This document shows positions 56,521-64,000 of a stretch of DNA of 64,000 nucleotides, piece after piece. How positions within the stretch are numbered: position 1 is the stretch's first letter; each line of letters begins with the position of its first letter. The stretch is from Psychromonas sp. 14N.309.X.WAT.B.A12 (GTDB lineage Bacteria; Pseudomonadota; Gammaproteobacteria; Enterobacterales; Psychromonadaceae): contig NZ_JAPNXS010000003.1 of the NCBI RefSeq assembly GCF_030397575.1, forward strand, positions 248,001 to 312,000. The letters are read 5' to 3'. Both the position numbers and the translations under genes were made by a program. The notes beneath the pieces are model-generated. The model saw only the letters and a list, made by a program, of their open reading frames with translations. It ran no database searches and had not been told where the DNA came from.

Positions 56521-56534
56521 CTGAATCGATTCAG
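56521..56534. promoter_or_regulatory. Cra operator 1
   Basis: CTGAATCGATTCAG is a perfect palindrome matching the Cra consensus (TGAAWCSNT). It lies 74 bp before the cra start and may autoregulate cra. Confidence 0.85.
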
Positions 56535-56542
56535 TATAAAAG

Positions 56543-56556
56543 CTGAAACGATTCAG
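56543..56556. promoter_or_regulatory. Cra operator 2
   Basis: CTGAAACGATTCAG is centred 22 bp, about two helical turns, from operator 1, which would favour cooperative binding. Confidence 0.85.
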
Positions 56557-56642
56557 TTGTGTTTTTAACTTTTTAAAAGAGCGATTTTATAACGTGTTTT
56601 TAGCTGGTTAATTAACTTAACTGAATTTTTTTACACTATTTG

Positions 56643-56656
56643 CTGAATCGATTCAG
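56643..56656. promoter_or_regulatory. Cra operator 3
   Basis: CTGAATCGATTCAG is identical to operator 1. It lies 55 bp before fruB and exactly 100 bp from operator 2, where bound Cra would block fruBKA transcription. Confidence 0.87.
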
Positions 56657-56711
56657 TTAGGCGAAAGTGTAATGGTTAATTTTATAAATAAAAAGTGAGA
56701 GGTTCAGGTTG

Positions 56712-57845
56712 ATGCTGAAACTAACCAATAACGACATTACCATGGCGCAGGTTGCTAAGGATAAAATAGCTGCTATTAAAGCGATTGCAAAGCAGATGAA
56801 TAACCGAGATTTAGTTACTGCGGACTATGTGGACGGTATGCTAAATCGAGAGTTACAAAACTCAACATTCTTAGGTAACGGTATTGCCATCCCACATGGC
56901 ACAACCGATACCCGATCTTTAGTTAATCAAACTGGCGTAGTAATTCATCACTTCCCCAATGGAGTTAATTGGGGAGATAACAACTTAGTTTATGTAGCGA
57001 TTGGTATCGCTGCTAAATCCGATGAACATTTAGATATCTTGAAGCAGTTAACCAAGGTGTTATCCGTTGATGGGGTAGAAGAGAAACTAAAAGCTGCAAC
57101 CAATAAAGAAGACATTATTTCGTTATTAAATGGTGACGTGCAATTTGAGGCTGATTTCAATCAACAGCTTATTCAATTAAATTTTCCAGCGACAGACATA
57201 ATCGAAATAACTGCGGTTGCTGGTGGTTTATTAAAAAAACAAGGTGCTGTGGATAACCAGTTTGTTGCAGAGTTAGTCGTTAAAGAACCAACTCATTTGG
57301 GCAACGGCTTATGGCTTGTTAGCGAGAATAAAGCCGTTAAACGTTCTGCGATGGCTTTTGTGACAACGAATGAACTGTGTAATGTAAATGGTAAAGAAGT
57401 GAAAGGTTTGATTGCTATTGCGGCATGCAACCAAGCACATCATGCTTTTTTAAAGGCGCTAAGCACTTGTATTTTTGAACAACAACAAGCGCAGTTGTTA
57501 GCTAGTTCTCCAGATAAATTAATCGAATATTTTACTGTAAATGAGCACGTTGAAACCACAACTGATGGAGCATTGAGCGACACATTTAAGATCAATAATA
57601 CTCATGGGTTACATGCTCGTCCAAGTGCAATGTTAGTGGCTACAGCTAAATTATTTAACGCCAATATTATGGTTAAAAACCTAGATGGTGAGCCAAAATC
57701 AGTTAACGCTAAAAGCTTGATGAAGGTCATTGGACTAGGCGTTAAATATGGAGATAGGTTGCAATTTACCGTTGACGGTGATGATGCATCGGCAGCATTA
57801 AAAGCGATCGGTGAAGCCATTACATCTGGATTAAGCGAGGGATAA
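56712..57845 (+). CDS. fruB: FruB, fructose PTS diphosphoryl transfer protein
   Basis: FruB carries phosphate to the fructose permease. The 377-residue protein has an N-terminal EIIA-fructose domain (phosphorylated His62 in GNGIAIPHGTTD), a central linker domain, and a C-terminal HPr-like FPr domain (His301 in NTHGLHARPSAM). Length matches E. coli FruB (376). The ATG at 56712 is preferred over the preceding TTG. It is first in fruBKA. Confidence 0.95.
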   Translation: MLKLTNNDITMAQVAKDKIAAIKAIAKQMNNRDLVTADYVDGMLNRELQNSTFLGNGIAIPHGTTDTRSLVNQTGVVIHHFPNGVNWGDNNLVYVAIGIAAKSDEHLDILKQLTKVLSVDGVEEKLKAATNKEDIISLLNGDVQFEADFNQQLIQLNFPATDIIEITAVAGGLLKKQGAVDNQFVAELVVKEPTHLGNGLWLVSENKAVKRSAMAFVTTNELCNVNGKEVKGLIAIAACNQAHHAFLKALSTCIFEQQQAQLLASSPDKLIEYFTVNEHVETTTDGALSDTFKINNTHGLHARPSAMLVATAKLFNANIMVKNLDGEPKSVNAKSLMKVIGLGVKYGDRLQFTVDGDDASAALKAIGEAITSGLSEG

Positions 57846-57847
57846 AA

Positions 57848-58807
57848 ATGAGTGGCTCAAATAATAAAGTAGTAACCATCACTTTGAACCCAGCATTAGA
57901 TCTAACGGGTAGTGTAAGTGAATTGAATCTAGGGACAGTAAATCTAGCACATCAAGGTTCACTCCATGCAGCTGGTAAAGGTGTCAATGTTGCTAGAGTA
58001 CTTTCAGACTTAGGTGCTGACGTTACGGTAACTGGTTTTTTAGGGCGCGATAATGACGCTTTATTTTGTACTTTATTTGAAGAAATGAATGCACAAGATC
58101 AGTTTATTCGCGTAGATGGCGCTACACGTATTAACGTGAAATTAGTAGAAGAAAGTGGTCAGGTCAGCGATATCAACTTTCCCGGTGTCAAGGTAACTGC
58201 ACAAGCTATCTCTGAATTTGAAACAAATTTATGGGCGCTAGCAGAAACACATCACTTTTTTGTGTTAGCCGGAAGCCTACCGACCGGTATTACACCAGAA
58301 TTGTGTGCAAGCTGGATTAAAAAGCTCCATGACATGGGTAAAAAAGTTATTTTTGATAGTAGCCGTGCTGCATTAGTTGCTGGGTTAACAGCACAACCTT
58401 GGTTAATTAAACCTAATGATGAAGAATTATCTGAATTAGTAGGGACAAAGCTTGCTTCTGCGCAGGCTTGCCAACAAGCTGCCGAGAATTTAGCGGCTAA
58501 AGGGATTGATAATGTAGTGGTTTCATTGGGAGAAAAAGGAGTGATGTGGCTAGCTAAGGACAAACAGGAACTTCAATGGCGTTTTGCCCAACCGCCTAAA
58601 ATGACTGTCGTTAGCACGGTTGGAGCCGGCGATACCCTAGTGGCTGGTTTGTGCTGGGGACATTTACAGGCATGGCAGCCAGAACAGACTTTATCCTTTG
58701 CTACTGCTCTTTCAGCTTTGGCTGTTTCGCAAGTTGGCGTAGGGATAGAAAGTATTGAAACCGTTACTGAACTACAAAAAAAAGTAACGTTAAATAACCT
58801 TTTTTAA
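57848..58807 (+). CDS. fruK: FruK, 1-phosphofructokinase
   Basis: FruK converts fructose-1-phosphate, made during uptake, to fructose-1,6-bisphosphate. This 319-residue PfkB-family kinase has TLNPALDLT near the start, HAAGKGVNVARVLSDLG, and the catalytic motif VSTVGAGDTLVAG with its Asp. It begins two bases after fruB. By removing fructose-1-phosphate it also tunes Cra activity. Confidence 0.95.
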   Translation: MSGSNNKVVTITLNPALDLTGSVSELNLGTVNLAHQGSLHAAGKGVNVARVLSDLGADVTVTGFLGRDNDALFCTLFEEMNAQDQFIRVDGATRINVKLVEESGQVSDINFPGVKVTAQAISEFETNLWALAETHHFFVLAGSLPTGITPELCASWIKKLHDMGKKVIFDSSRAALVAGLTAQPWLIKPNDEELSELVGTKLASAQACQQAAENLAAKGIDNVVVSLGEKGVMWLAKDKQELQWRFAQPPKMTVVSTVGAGDTLVAGLCWGHLQAWQPEQTLSFATALSALAVSQVGVGIESIETVTELQKKVTLNNLF

Positions 58808-58837
58808 TAGTTTTAGAAACTGAGTTAAGGATTGATT

Positions 58838-60583
58838 ATGAAAAATATAGTGATGGTAACTGCTTGCCCAAGTGGTGTTGCAAATAGCATTATTGCTGCG
58901 GCTTTATTAAAAAAAGCGGCTCAAACATTAAATATAGAAGCAGTGATTGAATGCCAGTCAACTGTGTTGCCTGTTGAGGTGTTAACTGAGCAACAAATTG
59001 CTGATGCTGACGCTGTGTTGATTGTTAGTAATGGCGAAATCGATAACAGCCGTTTTCTAGGTAAAAAAGTGTATCAAGGAGATATTTCAGAATGCACTAG
59101 TGACGCAACATTATGGTTAGAGACAGCATTAACTAAATTAACGGTATTGGATGCAACACAAGTAACTGAAATTTCTGCACCTTCATCTTCACTTTCTGAA
59201 ACTGATAGTGTGAAACATATTGTTGCTATTACCGCTTGTCCTACGGGTGTTGCACATACCTTTATGGCTGCGGAAGCATTAGAAGCAGAAGCGAAGCGTC
59301 AAGGTTTTAGTATTAAAGTCGAAACACGTGGCTCGGTAGGAGCAAAAAATCAATTAACTGATCAGGACATCAGTTCTGCTGATTTAGTTATTATTGCTGC
59401 AGATATTGAAGTGTCTTTAGATCGTTTTAATGGCAAACGTTTATATAAAACCAGTACAAGCCTTGCCCTAAAGAAGACTCAACAAGAGATCGATAAAGCG
59501 TTTGCTGAAGCGAGTATTTATAAAGGAACGGGTAACTCAAGCAATACTGCTACAGAAGAGAAAAAAGGTGCTTATAAACATCTAATGACAGGTGTTTCGC
59601 ATATGCTGCCTGTGGTTATTGCAGGTGGTTTATTAATTGCCTTGTCCTTTGTCTTTGGTATTGAAGCCTTTAAAGAAGAGGGGACTTTAGCGGCAACACT
59701 AATGGATATAGGTGGCGGTGCAGCCTTTGCGTTAATGATTCCAGTTTTAGCAGGGTTTATTGCCTTTTCAATTGCTGACAGACCTGGATTGGCACCTGGA
59801 TTAATTGGAGGTATGTTAGCGAGTCAATTAGGTGCTGGTTTCCTTGGCGGGATTGCTGCTGGTTTTATTGCAGGTTATGCGGCTAAGTTTATTGCTGACA
59901 AGGTATCACTCCCGCAATCTATGGAAGCATTGAAACCTATTTTAATTATTCCGTTTTTAGCGAGTTTAGTTACAGGTCTAGTGATGATTTATATCGTTGG
60001 TGGTCCGGTGGCTGCAATTATGGCCGCATTAACTGACTTTTTGACTAATATGGGCTCAACAAATGCGGTGCTATTAGGCATAGTACTAGGTTGTATGATG
60101 TGTTTTGACCTAGGTGGTCCAGTTAATAAAGCAGCTTACACCTTTGGTGTTGGTTTGTTAGCATCTCAGTCATATGGGCCAATGGCTGCTATTATGGCGG
60201 CGGGTATGGTACCTGCTTTAGGGATGGGCTTAGCGACTTTCTTAGCGAAACAAAAGTTTATTGCCACTGAACAAGAAGCAGGTAAAGCCTCTTTTGTATT
60301 AGGGTTATGTTTTATTTCTGAAGGTGCGATTCCATTTGCAGCTAAAGATCCAATGCGCGTGATTCCAAGCTGTATGTTAGGTGGCGCAATTACTGGTGGT
60401 TTATCTATGTTATTCGGTGCGCAGTTATTAGCACCTCATGGTGGATTGTTTGTACTACTTATTCCAAACGCAATTACACCTGTATTAATGTATTTGGTAG
60501 CGATTGCCGCAGGGACATTAGTGACTGGTTTTACTTATGCTTTTTTAAAAAATAAAGCGGATGTTAAAGCCGCTAGTGCATAA
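58838..60583 (+). CDS. fruA: FruA, fructose-specific PTS permease EIIBC
   Basis: FruA imports fructose as fructose-1-phosphate. The 581-residue protein has an N-terminal IIB' domain (Cys10 in VTACPSGVANS, probably non-catalytic), a functional IIB domain (Cys134 in ITACPTGVAHTFMAAEAL) and an EIIC domain with about ten helices (about 230-575). The ATG at 58838 follows AAGGATTG. It ends the operon, followed by a very strong bidirectional terminator. Confidence 0.95.
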   Translation: MKNIVMVTACPSGVANSIIAAALLKKAAQTLNIEAVIECQSTVLPVEVLTEQQIADADAVLIVSNGEIDNSRFLGKKVYQGDISECTSDATLWLETALTKLTVLDATQVTEISAPSSSLSETDSVKHIVAITACPTGVAHTFMAAEALEAEAKRQGFSIKVETRGSVGAKNQLTDQDISSADLVIIAADIEVSLDRFNGKRLYKTSTSLALKKTQQEIDKAFAEASIYKGTGNSSNTATEEKKGAYKHLMTGVSHMLPVVIAGGLLIALSFVFGIEAFKEEGTLAATLMDIGGGAAFALMIPVLAGFIAFSIADRPGLAPGLIGGMLASQLGAGFLGGIAAGFIAGYAAKFIADKVSLPQSMEALKPILIIPFLASLVTGLVMIYIVGGPVAAIMAALTDFLTNMGSTNAVLLGIVLGCMMCFDLGGPVNKAAYTFGVGLLASQSYGPMAAIMAAGMVPALGMGLATFLAKQKFIATEQEAGKASFVLGLCFISEGAIPFAAKDPMRVIPSCMLGGAITGGLSMLFGAQLLAPHGGLFVLLIPNAITPVLMYLVAIAAGTLVTGFTYAFLKNKADVKAASA

Positions 60584-60628
60584 TCATATTAAATAAGTGT
60601 GATTGCTATAAATTAGATTGATAAAACT

Positions 60629-60669
60629 AAAAAGGGGGATAACGATTAAGATCGTTATCCCCCTTTTTT
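60629..60669. terminator. bidirectional terminator between fruA and proB
   Basis: An 18-bp perfect stem (60629-60646 with 60651-60668), including GGGGGATAACGAT, with a TAAG loop has a T-run on each strand's 3' side. It separates the convergent fruBKA and proB. Confidence 0.95.
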
Positions 60670-60692
60670 AATCAACCAACTTAATGTTGCAA

Positions 60693-61793
60693 TTAATCTG
60701 CTGATTCGTGTTCTAGTACTGCGATGTTTTTATCAGAAACTAATGGACCCGTTTGGTGATGCGAGTCGCTTTCATCTTCAGTAATATAGTTAAGTAAGCA
60801 ACTACTGTAGTTTGCTTCTGCTTTCGCTACGTGTTTACCATCGTCACTTCGGATTAATATCGTATCACCCGCAGAGAATTCCCCATGAACCTCAAGGATT
60901 TCATTACTAGTTAGTTGGTCACAATGTTCATCGAGTGGGTATTCAAATCCATCTTCAATAACGACTTCGCCTTGAGCTTTTGATGTATGTGTCATCCAAT
61001 GTAAGTCTTCTTCCATTGGTTTCGCATAAGGGGCAAAAATAGTACCTGGATTTTTACCTAATATTAATTGTTCAAAAGAGTGCTCTTTAAAGCCGTTAAT
61101 GATGTAAGTGGTTAAACCATGTGATGTTGCTTTTTCTGCAGCTTCTATTTTAGTTTGCATACCACCAGTACCTACACTGCTATGTGCGCCACCGGCCATA
61201 TCGAAAATACTTTGGTCGATAGTATTAACGTTTTTAATCATTACCGCATCGTCATTAGTATGCGGATTTTTATCGTATAGACCATCGATATCTGAGCAGA
61301 TAATTAAAGCATCTGCATCCGCCGCTGCGGCTACCATTGCAGATAGATTGTCGTTATCGCCTACTTTTAATGCGTCAGTTGTTACTACATCATTTTCATT
61401 TACTACCGGTAAAATACCATGGTCAAGTAATGCAAAAATAGTTTCACGTACACTGTCGTAACGTTCACGGTCTTGGAAGTCACCGTGAGTTAATAAAATT
61501 TGTGCAGAAGGGAAATCAAAGAAACGATCCCAAGCAGCCATCATCTCGTTTTGACCCGCTGCAGCCATCGCTTTTTTTATTGGTAATGAAGGCTTGTCAA
61601 TGTTGCCAAAGAAGTGAGCGCCTGCGGCTACTGAGCCTGAAGATACCAGGATGACTTCTGTGCCTCTGTCTCGGCATTGTAAAATAAATTTGGCGATATG
61701 TAATAGGTAACGAGAACTGCAGCCTTTTCTTTCAGGGGCTATTAGTGCACTACCAACTTTTAATACAATTCGATTCCACTTATGATTTTTCAT
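60693..61793 (-). CDS. proB: ProB, glutamate 5-kinase
   Basis: ProB phosphorylates glutamate in the first step of proline synthesis. The 366-residue protein has an amino-acid-kinase domain (about 1-255, with VLKVGSALI, LVSSGSVAAG, VVNENDVVTTD and GTGGMQTKIEAA) and a C-terminal PUA domain (about 275-360). The usual partner proA is not adjacent downstream; the next gene is the convergent fruA. Confidence 0.94.
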   Translation of the reverse strand: MKNHKWNRIVLKVGSALIAPERKGCSSRYLLHIAKFILQCRDRGTEVILVSSGSVAAGAHFFGNIDKPSLPIKKAMAAAGQNEMMAAWDRFFDFPSAQILLTHGDFQDRERYDSVRETIFALLDHGILPVVNENDVVTTDALKVGDNDNLSAMVAAAADADALIICSDIDGLYDKNPHTNDDAVMIKNVNTIDQSIFDMAGGAHSSVGTGGMQTKIEAAEKATSHGLTTYIINGFKEHSFEQLILGKNPGTIFAPYAKPMEEDLHWMTHTSKAQGEVVIEDGFEYPLDEHCDQLTSNEILEVHGEFSAGDTILIRSDDGKHVAKAEANYSSCLLNYITEDESDSHHQTGPLVSDKNIAVLEHESAD

Positions 61794-62250
61794 ATTTTCT
61801 CTTTTAGCTTTTTACTGCATTACTCTTTATTCTTATATACAACATTAATCGCAAGAGTAAGAAGCGATTAACTGCTTTAGATGACTATGTTAAATCAGCA
61901 ATTTCATAGCTCTATTCGGATAATTAGTTTGTTAGATTGTGTTTTAGGAACGGGTGGATCTTGGAGGGGGAAGGTTTGTTGATATACGATAATTTCTCAT
62001 GAGAGCCATTATTTTATGTCCTGCCTTACTAGGTTGATTCAAAGATTAATTACATAAAAAAAAGAGTCTTAAATATGTAATCAAATCTAGTGTAACATAT
62101 TTATAACAACTTTTTGTTTAATTTTTAGTCACAGGAAATAGACTCGTTATACCTTGGAAAGTTCAGGCTTTATTATAAATCTACTTTTGATTGTCGTACT
62201 TTTATTTTATACTTTAGCGCTCACCTTCAAAAACCTATTAAAAACAAAAA

Positions 62251-62287
62251 ATAGTCATTGGCTATTAAACTAATTGAAACTAACAAT
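62251..62287. promoter_or_regulatory. OxyR-type binding site upstream of ahpC
   Basis: The spacing ATAG-N7-CTAT-N7-ATTG-N7-CAAT follows exactly the four-element OxyR pattern ATAG-N7-CTAT-N7-ATAG-N7-CTAT; the first half is perfect and the second conserved in symmetry. It ends directly before the -35 element, the position expected for activation. Confidence 0.72.
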
Positions 62288-62316
62288 TTTACCTATTGAG
62301 ATTTTTACTACATAAT
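62288..62316 (+). promoter_or_regulatory. ahpC promoter
   Basis: TTTACC and CATAAT are separated by 17 bp, directly downstream of the OxyR-type site. The weak -35 element fits an activator-dependent promoter. Confidence 0.55.
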
Positions 62317-62381
62317 GCTTCTCATGGACTCGAGGAACGAGTTCAAAAAGTAAATAACCCAAACTTAATAGGAATATCAAA

Positions 62382-62939
62382 ATGATCAATACTAAATTGA
62401 AACCATTCAACGCAAGTGCTTTTAAATCTGGTGAGTTCGTAGAAATTTCAGAAAAAGACGTACTAGGTAAATGGTCTATCTTTTTCTTCTACCCAGCTGA
62501 CTTTACTTTTGTATGTCCTACTGAATTAGGTGACGTTGCTGATCACTACGAAGAATTACAAAAGCGTGGCGTAGAAGTTTTCTCTGTATCAACTGATACT
62601 CACTTCACTCACAAAGCATGGCACGACAGTTCAGAGACTATTGGTAAAATCAACTACTTCATGGTTGGTGACCAATCAGGTAACATCACAAATAACTTCA
62701 ACGTTATGCGTGAAGGTCAAGGCCTTGCAGACCGTGCTACATTCCTAATCGATCCAGAAGGTACAATCCAAGCAATGGAAATCACTGCTGAAGGTATTGG
62801 CCGTGACGCTGAAGACTTACTACGTAAAGTTAAAGCTGCTCAATATGTTGCTGCTCACCCAGGTGAAGTATGTCCAGCAAAATGGAAAGAAGGTGAAGAA
62901 ACTCTAGCTCCTTCTTTAGACCTAGTAGGTAAAATCTAA
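62382..62939 (+). CDS. ahpC: AhpC, alkyl hydroperoxide reductase peroxiredoxin
   Basis: AhpC reduces hydrogen peroxide and organic peroxides and is recycled by AhpF. The 185-residue typical 2-Cys peroxiredoxin has the peroxidatic Cys45 in [11 protein letters not shown] and resolving Cys164 in [17 protein letters not shown] precedes the ATG. Codon use is strongly biased toward high expression. It is followed by ahpF after a hairpin-rich gap. Confidence 0.97.
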   Translation: MINTKLKPFNASAFKSGEFVEISEKDVLGKWSIFFFYPADFTFVCPTELGDVADHYEELQKRGVEVFSVSTDTHFTHKAWHDSSETIGKINYFMVGDQSGNITNNFNVMREGQGLADRATFLIDPEGTIQAMEITAEGIGRDAEDLLRKVKAAQYVAAHPGEVCPAKWKEGEETLAPSLDLVGKI

Positions 62940-62948
62940 GTCTAAAAA

Positions 62949-63007
62949 GCTAAGTAACTTGTTTGTTGCTTAGCACTAAATAGACCTTAGTCTGCAAGAC
63001 TGAGGTC
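62949..63007 (+). promoter_or_regulatory. tandem stem-loops between ahpC and ahpF
   Basis: Two successive hairpins, each with one wobble pair, are seen: 62949-62974 (10-bp stem GCTAAGTAAC/GTTGCTTAGC) and 62983-63007 (11-bp stem GACCTTAGTCT/AGACTGAGGTC). A further 7-bp hairpin CACGTTT/AAACGTG lies at 63079-63098. They may partly terminate transcripts or protect ahpC mRNA. Confidence 0.55.
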
Positions 63008-63135
63008 ATTTAAAAATAGATTTTTATAAAGCCTTATTGACGAGAGAGTCGATTTTTAAATTAACCAATTTGCTTACTCACGTTTTTTACTAAACGTGCA
63101 CAAACACAGCTATAAAAAATTACAAAGGTGGGATT

Positions 63136-64000
63136 ATGTTAGACCAAAATATGAAGACGCAATTAAAAGCGTACTTAGACAACTTAAAAACTGAAGTAAA
63201 ACTTGTTCTTAGTCTTGATGACAGTGAAACTGCTAAAAAACTGAAAACACTGGCAACTGATATTGCATCATTGCATGATAAAGTATCTGTAGTTGAAGAT
63301 CAATCTGCAAGTACTCGTAAACCAATCATGCAAGTGGTTAATCCAACGAAAAATACAGCTATCGGTTTCGCTGGTTTACCAATGGGTCACGAATTCACAT
63401 CGTTAGTATTAGCATTATTGCATACTGGTGGTCACCCAATGAAAATTGATGCAGAAGTGATTGAGCAAGTACGCAACCTTGAAGGGGAGTTTAACTTTGA
63501 AGTATTCATCTCTCTAAGCTGTCAGAACTGTCCTGATGTTGTACAAGCATTAAACATGATGGCTGCAATTAACCCAAACATCAAAGCGACTATGATTGAT
63601 GGTGGTGCGTTTCAAGACGAAGTTGCAGAGCGTAACATCATGGCTGTACCAAGCGTATACTTAAACGGTGAAGTATTTACACAGGGCCGTATCACATTAA
63701 CTGAAATCTTAAGTAAAGTTGATACGGGGGCTGCGAAAAAACAAGCTGCGGCGTTAAATGAAAAAGAACCATATGAAGTACTCGTTGTTGGTGGTGGTCC
63801 TGCAGGTGCATCTGCAGCTATTTACGCTGCTCGTAAAGGTATTCGTACTGGTGTTGTTGCTGAACGTTTCGGCGGACAAGTAATGGATACAATGGCGATT
63901 GAAAACTTTATCTCTGTAAAAGAGACTCAAGGTCCTAAATTAGCTGCTGCTCTTGAAGAACACGTTAAAGAATACGATGTAGATATCATGAATGAGCAAC
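63136..64000 (+). CDS. ahpF: AhpF, alkyl hydroperoxide reductase flavoprotein (5' part)
   Basis: AhpF transfers electrons from NADH to AhpC. The visible 288 residues include the N-terminal tandem thioredoxin-like domains with the redox CQNC in [10 protein letters not shown] and the start of the FAD domain ([19 protein letters not shown]). The reading frame runs off the right edge, so about half the roughly 520-residue protein is missing. The ATG at 63136 has AAAGGTGGG upstream. Confidence 0.95.
   Translation, partial: MLDQNMKTQLKAYLDNLKTEVKLVLSLDDSETAKKLKTLATDIASLHDKVSVVEDQSASTRKPIMQVVNPTKNTAIGFAGLPMGHEFTSLVLALLHTGGHPMKIDAEVIEQVRNLEGEFNFEVFISLSCQNCPDVVQALNMMAAINPNIKATMIDGGAFQDEVAERNIMAVPSVYLNGEVFTQGRITLTEILSKVDTGAAKKQAAALNEKEPYEVLVVGGGPAGASAAIYAARKGIRTGVVAERFGGQVMDTMAIENFISVKETQGPKLAAALEEHVKEYDVDIMNEQ

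Larger units (their letters stand above)
61794..62381. other. divergent intergenic region proB/ahpC
   Basis: This 588-bp stretch holds the OxyR-type site and ahpC promoter near its right end, and a 5' leader hairpin ACTCG-AGGAA-CGAGT at 62328-62342. The left two thirds are AT-rich with no gene or clear structure recognised. Confidence 0.55.

Overview
The window looks like an AT-rich chromosomal segment from a marine gammaproteobacterium. Gene content and order (pdhR-aceEF-lpdA-yacL, the lpt-rpoN-ptsN-rapZ cluster, mla-murA, rplM-rpsI-sspAB, miaB-phoH-ybeY-corC-lnt) resemble Vibrionales and Alteromonadales. The low GC and the local gene rearrangements would fit a Psychromonas-like genus, but that is an inference. 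I see no prophage, insertion sequence, CRISPR array, rRNA or tRNA.

Layout. 0.1-7 kb: the pyruvate dehydrogenase operon with its repressor and a PdhR box. 7.4-8.9 kb: an unusual regulator with a winged helix in front of a receiver domain, then yacL. 8.9-15.8 kb, minus strand: kdsC-lptC-lptA-lptB-rpoN-ptsN-rapZ-ptsO-mgtE, without hpf. 16.2-20.7 kb: mlaFEDCB-ibaG-murA. 20.8-25 kb: degS, pyruvate kinase and degQ. 25.2-29.5 kb: zapE, rplM-rpsI, ferritin and sspAB. 29.7-33 kb: a three-gene set encoding a RimK-like ATP-grasp ligase, an inactive transglutaminase fused to 7 TM helices, and a retropepsin-like lipoprotein. 33.5-40.3 kb: lnt, corC, ybeY, phoH and miaB, with ubiF divergent. 40.4-45.7 kb: malic enzyme, a LysR regulator, two DJ-1/PfpI proteins, a Zn-ribbon protein and a LysE exporter.

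46.2-49.9 kb: a slyA-type regulator with two SlyA-like boxes driving an HlyD/FUSC-type efflux pair, then a DUF3465-like protein and a GFA-family protein. 50.2-51.8 kb: a nickel superoxide dismutase operon (TPR-like protein, small His-rich membrane peptide, SodN, SodX protease) behind a promoter carrying two Fur-like boxes. 52.1-55.5 kb: thiBPQ thiamine ABC transporter, with no recognisable TPP riboswitch. 55.5-60.7 kb: cra divergent from fruBKA, with three Cra operators. 60.7-61.8 kb: proB. 62.4-64 kb: ahpC and the start of ahpF, preceded by a well-spaced OxyR-type site.

How the genes work together. Most of the window is core metabolism and envelope building: pyruvate oxidation, LPS export, phospholipid retrograde transport, peptidoglycan precursors, lipoprotein acylation and periplasmic proteolysis. 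Accessory stress functions (Ni-SOD, AhpCF, ferritin, DJ-1 proteins, efflux) are controlled by operators visible in the DNA (Fur, OxyR, SlyA, Cra, PdhR). The least understood parts are the ATP-grasp/7TM/retropepsin set and the two small accessory genes of the Ni-SOD operon.
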